Under the pieces are notes generated by a model. That model was not told the origin of the DNA. It saw only the letters and a program-made list of their open reading frames with translations, and ran no database searches. Positions 26,885 to 35,741 of a DNA stretch of 62,350 bases are shown here, in pieces. Source of the stretch: Saksenaea vasiformis B4078 (lineage: Eukaryota > Mucoromycota > Mucoromycetes > Mucorales > Saksenaeaceae). Within the stretch, counting starts at the first letter, position 1, and each line of letters starts with the position of its first letter. The position numbers and the translations under genes were made by a program. Where the stretch lies: NCBI GenBank assembly GCA_000697055.1, contig JNDT01001419.1:1-62350 (forward strand), in the 5' to 3' direction.

Positions 26885-27397
26885 CTAATCACTCTCTTCT
26901 CCTGACGACGACGCCATTGTATCCCTGGTTTCCTTGTGCTCCATTACCTATACCAACCACAAGTTAAAAAAAAAAGAAGACTGATGTGTCATTCCGCGTG
27001 ATATTGCTTTACCTGTGCTCTTAGTTTTCTTTCCATATCGGAAGCCTTTAGTTTCGTCACAAGCAACTTGACGTTACGCTCCAAGTTATCATCCAAAGCC
27101 TGTTCATCTCTTGCCATGGCCTCTAAAGGAACATAGCAAACGTGTTATGACACTGAACAGGAAGTAGAGTGCTTCTTTGTTACCAAGAGGGTTTTTCTTC
27201 TTCTGCTTCTCCGCACGATGTTGCTTCAGTTTTTGATGTTGACCGTAACGGATCTCATATTTAACTTTCTTTATTCCTTTCTTTGTTGTTGGCAGAGGTG
27301 GTGGGGCACTTGGTTTGGCATTGTTATGCTTGCGTTTATTTGCACCCTTGTCTTTAAGCAACAGATCCAGCGAATTCTTGGCAAGTTTCGTCGACAT
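26885..27397 (-). CDS. Small lysine-rich protein, 128 aa
   Basis: Three exons (27397-27184, 27122-27013, 26947-26885) join in phase to 128 residues. The N-terminal half is very basic ('KDKGANKRKHNNAK', 'RYGQHQKLKQHRAEKQKKK') and the C-terminal half is a predicted coiled coil ('EQALDDNLERNVKLLVTKLKA'). It ends in an acidic/Ser tail. Composition suggests a nucleolar or ribosome-assembly role, but that is inference; I could not assign it to a family. It is transcribed away from the Htd2-like gene, with which it shares a 146-bp spacer. Confidence 0.6.
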
Positions 27398-27543
27398 GGT
27401 CAAAAGGATAATGCTGTGGCTTGTCGATGAGAGCGGTTTCCCCTTACTAACGATCCTGCGGGAAATAAATGAACCGTCAAGCTGTGGTGGTTTGGGTGCC
27501 TGAAACCGTGCCCGCTTTTCTTTTTCCTTTTTTTTTCCCACCC
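27398..27543. promoter_or_regulatory. Short bidirectional promoter
   Basis: 146 bp separate the start codons of the divergent lysine-rich protein gene and the Htd2-like gene. Both must be transcribed from this interval or from within the flanking coding sequence. A T/C-rich tract just before the plus-strand ATG matches the other promoters in the window. Confidence 0.55.
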
Positions 27544-28543
27544 ATGCTCCTTCGGTCATTGCGTGTGCATCGCTACATATTTATACAGCGACGTCCTCTC
27601 TCCAAACTTGTTCAAGAGTGGCAATCGAAACTTCCCGCCGAGATCGTCGAGCATGACACGTTAGTTGAGTCGCCCCTGAATTTACTGGGACACACGCTAA
27701 ACGAACGGATACCAACAACGACCGTTATTCCCGCTACTTGGCACCATATTTATTTTCCTCCACGAACACCGGAACATGCCCTTGCTGCAGATGGCTATGA
27801 AACGGAATTTTGCCCACCACCACCCTTTGTTCAGCGCTTGTGGGCTGGTGCCCAATTGACGTGGTCGCGCACCAACCCGCTGAAGTTAGGAGACCGTTGC
27901 ACGTTAACCACGACACTTGAAAAGCTCGATTATAATCCACACAATGAATCCTTGTTTGTTTATCTGAATAAAGATATTACAAATGCGCAAGGCTGGTCCA
28001 TGCGCGAACAACGATGTCTCGTTTATCTTACCAAAAAACCGCCATTATCCAATCGATCCAATCGACTTAAAAAAATCCCCGATTTCTCCAAAGTGGTCAT
28101 GCCAACCCCAATTATGCTCTTTCGCTACTCAGCGCTGACCTTCAACTCACATCGGATCCATTACGATCATCTTTATGCCACCACCCAAGAAGAGCACCCA
28201 GGTAAAAAGAAAAAAAAACACCACGCCTCTCTTCTTTGCCTTACTGTATGCTAATAATTGTTGCTATGAAAAAGCTTGCCTTGTGCACGGGCCATTGAGC
28301 AGCACGCTGTTGATAAACTTACTCCGTTCTCATCTTTACGAACAAGGAACATTGGACGATACCGCCATCACATCCTTCCAGTATCGCTGTCTGACACCCC
28401 TCTACGTCAATCAGCCAATCACACTCTGTGGCCGTGAGGCCGTACGGAATAGACCGAATGACAAACAAAAGATGTACGATTTGTGGATCACGAATCACGA
28501 AGGTAACCTCGCAGTCAGAGGCTCCGTGATGATTGCCTTGTAA
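27544..28543 (+). CDS. HTD2: Hydroxyacyl-thioester dehydratase type 2, Htd2-like (hot-dog fold)
   Basis: A double hot-dog dehydratase of mitochondrial type II fatty-acid synthesis (dehydration of 3-hydroxyacyl-ACP, needed for lipoic acid). Two exons (27544-28201, 28275-28543) give 308 residues. The N-terminus 'MLLRSLRVHRYIFIQRRPL' is Arg-rich and lacks acids, as expected for a mitochondrial presequence. The catalytic MaoC-like motif is 'FRYSALTFNSHRIHYDHLYA', followed across the splice by 'LVHGPLSSTLL', both typical of this family. The first half has 'FVQRLWAGAQLTWSR', also characteristic. An alternative is a mesaconyl- or itaconyl-CoA hydratase-like enzyme of the same superfamily, but the presequence favours Htd2. 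Confidence 0.82.
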
Positions 28544-28688
28544 TATGAATGTTTTTATTTACATCTAAAGAAAGAAAAAAAAAGAACCAAAACAAAAAAA
28601 AAAAGAAAGAAAAGAATGCATGACATGACTTATACTTGATACTCTTTACTCAATGTTCTCATAAGATCCTCTGGAGAAGGAGGAGAGG

Positions 28689-30709
28689 TTAAGAACCATG
28701 GGACGGATAGTTACCGAACGTACCTAAACCAGGTGTATGTATGGTTGATACGGAGGGGGAATTTGAAGACCGTCCATCAAACAATTGGGAGACCTCGGGT
28801 GAAGAAAGGCCGAGTTGGCTAGGCGAAAACGGGCTTCCGCCGTTCAGTGGTTGGAGCAGTGGGATATTATCAAGTAAAGGAGAGAATTTGTTGTTTTCGT
28901 GTGATGATTGTGCCACCATGGATTCCCTTCTTGTTTCTTCCCGCGGTCCAGGTGCGATTTCCCGCAAACCCTTCAGACGTCGCCATCGGTTTGTTCTGCT
29001 AAGATCGTAGTCGCTTGAAAGGTACCAGAATTCATGGAAAAAGTCATCTCTGGGAAAATGTAAGCCTTTTTTAGTAACAGGAAACATTGAATTTTTTTTG
29101 TTAATCGTTCAGCTTACGGTAATTCCCAGTTTCCACTTTGAGATGGATCACCACCATGATGTACCGCGCCGTCCAATAGGAGTTGGAAACATCGGTCATA
29201 GTCCATCAGATCACGGAAGATAATCATGCGATCACGCATATGTGGCGCAGGGATAAGATCAATGCGAGGATCGTGGGGAACAGATAGCTGGAGTATGGTT
29301 GGCTGCATGCTTGCAGAAGATGTTCGTGCCGCAGCTAGACTGCATTGCACTCGCAGTTGTAATCGGATACGTTGGATAGCAGCCATACTTGAAAGCGTGG
29401 GTGCAGCTTTTTCATTGTCCTCCTCCTCTTCCTCCTCCTGCTCCTCCTGCTCTTCTTCTTCTTGTTCGTGGTTATCATCGTCTTCCTGGTGCTGTTGTTG
29501 TACTACTAGTCTTTGACGTCGTCGTCGGTCTGCTGCTGCTTCGTTGTCATGCATGGATATGGATTCCTCTGAGTGGTGACGAAGCTTGATGCTTTCTTCT
29601 TCTGGTTCTTGTTTAACGGTCATTGTGGGTGTATTATCTTTGGGCATGGAATTCTCCTTCTCTTGACCCTCGTTGTTGTATTCCCGAGAGGCAGTAGGTT
29701 CATGTGATCTCATCCCTGATTTTAAATTGAGTTTACTGCGTTTGTACACATCGATATAAGCTTCCATTGCATGTGGTGCTGATTGGGCAATTTGAAACAT
29801 TGCTTCACCCGATAGATAAGGAGCATGGGCAGGCATAGGGGTGTTGTGAAGCAAACACAAAAATTGCAGGGTCAAGACAACACCTTTGAGGTACCAGTTC
29901 TCAGCCTCAAAAGCCTCCATGTTCTTTTTCCGTCGAGCAAGTTCCTTAATAGCTTGATTACGTTGCGACCGCAATGAACGAATAGTATTTTCGAGTTCAC
30001 GTAAGTGGCGCTCCTTTCGTTCCCGGAATGCACGTTGGGCCGCTCGGTTCTGTGCTTTGCGCAATGCCGGTGATGCCGGATTAGGCTTTCGTCCTGGTTT
30101 CTTGCGTATCTTGATGGGTTGGGCATTCTCATCAAAGACCATGTACGGTGCATGTGGCGCTTGTTGTTGATGACCTTGGGAAACATAATGCGGCTGTTGT
30201 TCATGGGGCAGACAGGAAGAAGACTGTGGTAAAAAAGACGCATGGTCTGTATGCATATAAGGTGGCGGTAAAGGAGCAGGTTGATGGTGTGGGTGTGGCT
30301 GTGGAGGAGGAGGAGCAGCAGCAGCAGGAGGAGGAGGAGGTGGTGGTGGTGCTATTGCTTGTTGTTGTTGTTGGTGTACTTGGTGCGGGTGGTGGTGTTG
30401 CGGGAGTTGATGGTGGAGGTGGTGGTGTTGGTGTTGCTGGTGTTGCTGGTGTGGGAGGTGTTGGTGGTGGTGCCGGTGTTGTTGTTGTTGTTGTTGTTGT
30501 TCTGGTGGTGGTGGTGGTGGTGGTTGTTGTGGGACATAGGTATATGGCTGAGCACGCTGTGGTGGTGCAGGCCACATGTAGGAGGAAGGATACGAAGAAG
30601 TTGTAGGATTGTTTAATTGCTGACCTCCAAATGACTGCTGTCTTTGCAGCATCTCTTCTTGCTGCTGTTGCTCCAAATAGGCGTCAATGTTAGCTAAATA
30701 GGAATCCAT
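28689..30709 (-). CDS. Yap-type bZIP transcription factor with Gln/His/Pro-rich N-terminus
   Basis: A nuclear DNA-binding regulator of the fungal AP-1-like group. Two exons (30709-29118 and 29049-28689) give 650 residues. Residues ~60-150 are low complexity with runs of Gln, His and Pro. The basic region at ~216-233 contains the Yap signature 'NRAAQRAFRERKERH' and is followed by a leucine-zipper-like helix. Residues ~425-460 are an acidic Glu/Asp tract. The C-terminal domain ('VPHDPRIDLIPAPHMRDRM', 'FWYLSSDYD') resembles the DUF3425 region often found in fungal bZIPs and is shared with the bZIP gene at 32270. The splice at 29117/29050 restores 'NWELPDDFFHEFW'. No Cys-rich redox domain of true Yap1 is present, so an oxidative-stress role is not supported. 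Confidence 0.88.
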
Positions 30710-31061
30710 AACAAACCAAAAAGAAACATTGAGGCTCGACTCTTTTTAAAAAAAGCCCTAACCCCGGCGGAGTTAACGTCCACTCATTTTTTTTTTTTGC
30801 CCAACCAACTAAATAGGCAGTACAACAATTACCATGAATGGGCTTGTCCTACAATTAGACGCGAGTATAAAATAAATAGTACGACGTTGCCCTTTATCCG
30901 CGCAAACAATGGTTTCTTTTTTGCTTTGAACAAGTTCAGTTCAGTTCAGTTCAAATGTACAATAACAACCGAGCGGGTAAAAAAAGGGAGTTATAAATTC
31001 TGACACATTAAAAAGACCAAATACGGGCAAATGGAAAAATTCTCGGGTCGGCCGTTAATCC
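30710..31061. other. Intergenic, bZIP promoter
   Basis: The 5' region of the minus-strand bZIP gene and the 3' end of the cysteine-rich gene. Contains the 6-bp tandem AGTTCAGTTCAGTTCAGTTC near 30940-30955. No coding sequence. Confidence 0.45.
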
Positions 31062-31725
31062 TCAGTTGAAGATCGTTGACGCCAAAATGAGAAAAAAGCA
31101 CCAACCATAGATGCATATGCTGGGAATAGTCAGAATGATGCCCGACGACGGTATCTCATCCAGCACTTCATCTCGGCCTAACAATTAACCTCATTTTAGT
31201 CATTTCACTCTTCTTTTTTTCAACCATCCACTCTCTTTTTTCTTTTTTTGCTTTTACCAGTTGTAGCAAAAGGTGTTGATCTAGAAGAGCCTGAACAAAA
31301 AGTAGCATTGGGTTTAGATAGAAGGCTAGGAAAATCTGATTTACTCTGCGTGGCTGTCGCACTCTGTGTTGCCGATGGCGTAGTCATCGCCCGTGTACTG
31401 CGGTAATTTGATGGCCTAGCATGCATTGGAAAAAAGAAAACTTAAAATTAAATACGGAAACGGAAAAAGTATTACCAGTTATTGTCGATACAACGCTGAT
31501 AACACTCGATATCACTCTCACAGACACCGACGCATTGATTTGCGTCCGTCACTAATAGGAATTTTTTGTTGTCACGCATTAAATATACGTGCATTCTACG
31601 TAAATAATAAGAAAAAAAAAGGACGTACCACATTGGTTAATACAGGCTCTATCGGTCGCATGACAGTTGCATGCAGCAAAACAGGCAGTTGCAAAAAGCG
31701 TTAACAAAAAGAAGGTCAGTTTCAT
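31062..31725 (-). CDS. Secreted GPI-anchored 8-cysteine protein, member A
   Basis: A cell-wall or plasma-membrane surface protein of unknown function. Four exons (31725-31629, 31551-31476, 31415-31258, 31177-31062) give 148 residues. A signal peptide is clear ('MKLTFFLLTLFATACFA'). The mature N-terminus has eight cysteines with spacing C-x-C-x6-C-x3-C-x6-C-x3-C-x5-C-x3-C, followed by Trp-Pro. A Ser/Thr-rich stalk follows, then a Ser-Ser-Gly omega-like site and a hydrophobic tail ('GIILTIPSICIYGWCFFLIL') typical of GPI anchoring; the tail appears only when the last intron is removed. The protein at 47632-48244 has exactly the same cysteine spacing and the same first intron position. The pattern is not CFEM or hydrophobin. 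Confidence 0.8.
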
Positions 31726-32269
31726 GATCGAAAATAACGTTGATCTTTGGAAGCTTTTTGATCTTATTATTTTTATATAATCTGCGAAGTATATTTCATA
31801 TAACCTAAAGTTTCTTGAGCAGGCCATTACCCAAATCGTTATCTAAATCGGGAAGCTATGGTAACACACGCGGATGTGTAAGAACAATAAAACCGAGACT
31901 GACAGAGCCCCTGTGAAAATGGGGGTTTTGTGTGATGGGGCAAAGCAAAAGGAAACGGAAAATTTAGCATTCCGCTCAAAACCGTTACTTGGGTAATGAA
32001 CTGGTTTTTTTTTTCTTTTTGGCAACACTATGATATCCATGGAAACATTGTTTACTGCTTGTAGTCATATCGAAATGGATTGGACTTCGAAGATCATCAC
32101 TTGACTTTCATATTCTTACTGTTTAGTTGTTTTTCTACTGTCTCGTGTTACCTTCATTTTCTTTTCTTTTTTTAAAAAAAATTGATTTTTTTTCCCCGCT
32201 CTTTGTCACTTTTTTTTCCCTTGTTTTTTTTCTCCTTCTTTTCTTTTCTTTTCTTTTCTATAGATACGA
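31726..32269. promoter_or_regulatory. Divergent promoter region of a GPI protein gene and a bZIP gene
   Basis: 544 bp between two divergent starts. Next to the bZIP ATG there is a long T-rich tract ending in TTTTCTATAG just nine bases before the start codon, which looks like a 3' splice site and suggests a 5'-UTR intron. No specific protein-binding site could be assigned. Confidence 0.45.
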
Positions 32270-33687
32270 ATGACTGAACTCGCATTTGAGTATTTTGACC
32301 CTGAAATTGAAATAAATAATTTAGACGAAAATGGACGACGGATTCGACCTCGAAGAAAACCTGGACGAAAACCAAATCCTCCTACTCCCGCTCAACGTAA
32401 GGCACAGAACCGAGCTGCCCAACGTGCCTTTCGTGAAAGAAAACGACGAGAAATTCGAGACGCTGAAGACACCATTCGTCAGTGTAAAGAAAAGTATGAA
32501 CAAGCACAAAGTGAAGCACGTCATTTGAAACGCAAGGTGCATGAGTTACAGTATGAAAATAATTATCTGAAAGGTCTGGTTCTTTCGTTAAAACTAGCTT
32601 GTGCCGCCAATCGGGTAATGCTTCCAAAAATATGGAGTGCGGATAGTATCGATGAACTTGGATTTGAACAACAAATCTTCTCGAAAACAGAAAACATTCC
32701 ACAATCCCTCGAATTCTTTCTTGATAAAAACTTGCATATCATCGGGACCGATGCACACGCAGAAACAGAATCAGGGGAAGAAGAGAATGAAAAGAATGAA
32801 AATGACACCACGCTTCTATTCCCATCCTCCTCCGACACATTATCCACTTCCGCCGATGAACCATTACCATCGTCCAAAACACCAGCATCCCTTACACAAG
32901 ATGTAATCCTTTCTGACATAGCCTGTGGTATTCCACCTTTCACAACACCAGAACTATTACCTGATCCTATACACCTCATTATGGACTGCGGTGTGATGAT
33001 GAACCCTATGGATGATAACGACAACACCCTGTTCCGTGAATTCATGACGTTGACTTTCCCAGAGACAACGAAAAAGACTTTCCCAGCCATGGGTGCACTG
33101 GAGGCAGTGGATCAACTTCGATCAATGAAAGGAGAAATGCCCCTACTCACACCAAGTAAGTTCTGTTGTAACTTGTTATATTATGAAATAAAAAAAAAGA
33201 AAAGAAAAGAAAAGATTTTTACAAACCTACCCCAACTACTTCTTTTTTTTTTCTGTCGCCAGCTGAGCTACAACGTCATGTTCCTCACGACACCCGTATC
33301 GATGTGATTCCTGCTCCACCTATGCGAGACCTTATGATTCTCTTTCAAGACTATTACGATGCAAATGATCTTTTTAATGGCCTTATTGAACATGCCTCCT
33401 TTTTGGGTGGCGAATTAGGCAATCCAGATCGGTGGTTCGTGCCACCCTCCTTTCTTGCAAAATACTGGTTCCTCTGTCCCAATCACAAGGTTTATCGTAC
33501 GGATAACGTCGAAGACTTGGCTACATGGATAGCTCAGAGAATCAGCAACAAACTGTTGAAACGTAAACATATGTATTTGCAAAGAGAAAATTACCCAGAC
33601 TTATTTCCGCCACCAACAACAAATCCGACCGAAAAGGAATTGATCGACGAACGCTTATCGGACGACGTACCGCTGCGTAAGAAATAA
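32270..33687 (+). CDS. Yap-type bZIP transcription factor
   Basis: A paralogue of the bZIP protein encoded at 28689-30709. Two exons (32270-33155, 33263-33687) give 436 residues. The basic region starts near residue 43 with 'RKAQNRAAQRAFRERKRR', preceded by 'RRKPGRKPNPPTPA' (the neighbour has 'RKKPGRKPNPASPA'), and is followed by a leucine-zipper helix ('HLKRKVHELQYENNYLKGL'). An acidic, Ser-rich linker (residues ~165-210) leads to the C-terminal DUF3425-like domain ('VPHDTRIDVIPAPPMRDLM', 'FLAKYWFLCPNHK'). The splice rebuilds 'LLTPTELQRHVPHD'. It lacks the Gln/His tract of its neighbour. The pair presumably arose by local duplication and inversion, although divergence outside the two domains is large. 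Confidence 0.9.
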
Positions 33688-34343
33688 GAAAGAAAGAAAT
33701 TGCTATTTTAACGACGAAAAAAAAAATCAAATGATAGAAGTCATGCTGGATGTCATGGAAAGCTTGCCAAGGTTAACTTCACCCAATGCGTTTACAATAT
33801 AACTTCCCAACCGGGCCCCTGCTTCTCATACCTATCCAGTTTTTTTTTTTGCCCCACATGCTGTTGGAATTACTCCAACTTTCGTGGAATTAATAACGTC
33901 GCCGAGAGTCAGGAGAAAATGAATCAATGAATGAACGCCAATGGTATATTATAATACCAATGATAAAAAAAAACTATCAAGGAGAAGGAGGGACTAGTCC
34001 TTCGGACCCCGTCTTTGATCCCTTTTTGCGTCCTGGAAATCCAGATATTCAGAACAAAAAGTGTAACCTTTTTTCTTTTTTTGGCATGGATTTTATTTGC
34101 TATACCTCGCGCAGTCCCCAAAAAAAAAATAATGATAATAAAAATCTAACTGCTTACATACATTCATAAAATGAAGACATAGTAAAGAAGACAAGAAGAA
34201 TAAAAAAAAGAGGGAAGGTAGATAAGGGAGAAAACCGTGGGGAATAGATGCAATACTGCTAGAAGGAGAATGGATGATAATGATGATGATGATGACGGTG
34301 ACAAACTAAGGAAATAGAAGGAATGATCGTTGTATGTTAGCTA
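33688..34343. other. Convergent intergenic region
   Basis: Lies between the stops of the bZIP and GATA-like genes. Contains a short (GAT)n microsatellite near 34273-34297 and A/T runs. No coding sequence. Confidence 0.5.
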
Positions 34344-35741
34344 TTAGGAAATGTAATCAAGATAAGATGCGGGTAACGAAGATTTTGTATCTGTATCAAA
34401 CGAAAGGAATGGACCGGGGGTTTCTGGGCTTTGTGCTGGGCTGCTGCTGACACTGCTAGTCTCACTGGAGATGCTATTTGCCATGTAGCTGTTACGTGCG
34501 TGGTAGAGATGAGGCCTACAGCCAGATGGAACCCAGTTTTCGTCGGATAGAGAGGCATTGAATAACATATTATCATTATGCGGTGGAGCTTGTGCAATGA
34601 GTGATTGAAATGGTTGCCTATCGACATCCAGGTCGTAATCTTCGGGCAACCAGTTCGCAATGCTTCGGGTGTCCACTTTCCTTTTTGCTGCCCTGAGGTA
34701 AAGGCTCGTTGGCCTTATTTTGTTGTTCCTTTGAAAATATGATTTGCAAGTTTCGCACCAGTGACCGGGACCTTGTTGGCTTCTGTACCATTGATGCGTG
34801 TTCTGTACGTTACAATTGGAGCAGGACTTTGCTGGTGTGGGCGACGTTGTTCCCGAATGCTTGGCTGATTTCCGTACACCACGGTTGCTTTTGACCACGA
34901 AAGCTAAGGGTCGCTCGCGCCCGTGCTTATGATGGTACCTGTAACAGGCAACACAGCGTTCCTGGCGAGATGCTACCTTTGTCCTGCAGTTTTTGCAAGT
35001 AGGTCGGGGCTTTATAGGCCGTTTCAGGTGTAGAAGTGTACCCAATCGACAGTAGGTGACAGGTAAATGGTCATACAGACATGGGCGTGGTAATCTTGTG
35101 TCGTGGATGCCGATTCGATCAAATAAAAAGTTAGAGAGTTCGATTGTCGCATAAAGCCTAGCAATGTCGAATTCATGCAGATTAAATCGATACAGCGAGT
35201 TAACCACGTGGTTCAATGAATAGATGTGATCTTCTTTTGCCTGGGTTTCGTCCTGTAGAAAGCGTATGTCGGTTCTTCCGGGGTTGCTGCCTGAAGCCGT
35301 ATAGTGAAACACATGTAACAGCCATGTTGGGAAAAAGATAAAGTTTGGTGAGACCTGTTGACTTTCCTTGCAATTTCTGAAAAACACGGCCATCATTCGC
35401 ATTTGATGATTCAATTCAGAAGAGTGCACGGGACGCGACGCCTTTCCAGTTCCGATGTGACATCTAAAAGAGGAACTCGTATGCCTTCCAATAAGCTTGA
35501 TATGTATCGGTGTATCGGTAACGTAAGCTGACGGATACGCAGGTGATATGACGGCATCCGTCAAGTTGTTTTGCTTTTCGGATTTTCTCAGGCGGAAACC
35601 ATAAGGAAGCATTGTTTTTTCCCAAAGGGTCATAAATTGGCTCTCGCTTATTGACGAGGTGGTAGTAGTACCAGTAGTACTAGTAGACAATTCGACAGCT
35701 TCATGCTGATCTTCCGGAAGTAATAGATCCAATATATCCAT
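34344..35741 (-). CDS. GATA-type zinc-finger transcription factor (divergent)
   Basis: A probable nuclear regulator, single exon, 465 residues from ATG 35741. Finger 2 (Cys307, 310, 329, 332) has C-x2-C-x18-C-x2-C with 'THQWYRSQQGPGHWCETCKSYFQ', matching the GATA pattern of Trp-x-Arg in the loop and an aromatic after the last Cys. Finger 1 (Cys249, 252, 263, 266) has only ten residues between the cysteine pairs and lacks the Trp-Arg loop, so it is shortened or a different zinc ribbon. The N-terminal ~240 residues contain conserved-looking hydrophobic stretches ('FIFFPTWLLHVFHY') but no domain I can name. The C-terminus is Ser-rich. I prefer ATG 35741 to the upstream in-frame ATG (35876), which would add a Ser/Thr repeat derived from a microsatellite. 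Confidence 0.75.
   Translation of the reverse strand: MDILDLLLPEDQHEAVELSTSTTGTTTTSSISESQFMTLWEKTMLPYGFRLRKSEKQNNLTDAVISPAYPSAYVTDTPIHIKLIGRHTSSSFRCHIGTGKASRPVHSSELNHQMRMMAVFFRNCKESQQVSPNFIFFPTWLLHVFHYTASGSNPGRTDIRFLQDETQAKEDHIYSLNHVVNSLYRFNLHEFDIARLYATIELSNFLFDRIGIHDTRLPRPCLYDHLPVTYCRLGTLLHLKRPIKPRPTCKNCRTKVASRQERCVACYRYHHKHGRERPLAFVVKSNRGVRKSAKHSGTTSPTPAKSCSNCNVQNTHQWYRSQQGPGHWCETCKSYFQRNNKIRPTSLYLRAAKRKVDTRSIANWLPEDYDLDVDRQPFQSLIAQAPPHNDNMLFNASLSDENWVPSGCRPHLYHARNSYMANSISSETSSVSSSPAQSPETPGPFLSFDTDTKSSLPASYLDYIS

Noticed and set aside
27398..27559. Extension of the lysine-rich protein to a start at 27559
   Set aside because: It would overlap the presequence of the Htd2-like protein and uses no conserved sequence; the internal ATG at 27397 is a normal start.
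29226..29589. Plus-strand Ser/Cys-rich frames
   Set aside because: Antisense of the acidic tract of the same bZIP gene.
30148..30616. Plus-strand frames rich in Val/Gly or Leu/Trp, and minus frames rich in Thr or Asn
   Set aside because: These are other readings of the triplet-repeat Gln/His/Pro tract in the bZIP gene; repeats keep every frame open.
32563..33090. 175-codon minus-strand frame
   Set aside because: Antisense of the bZIP exon at 32270-33155.
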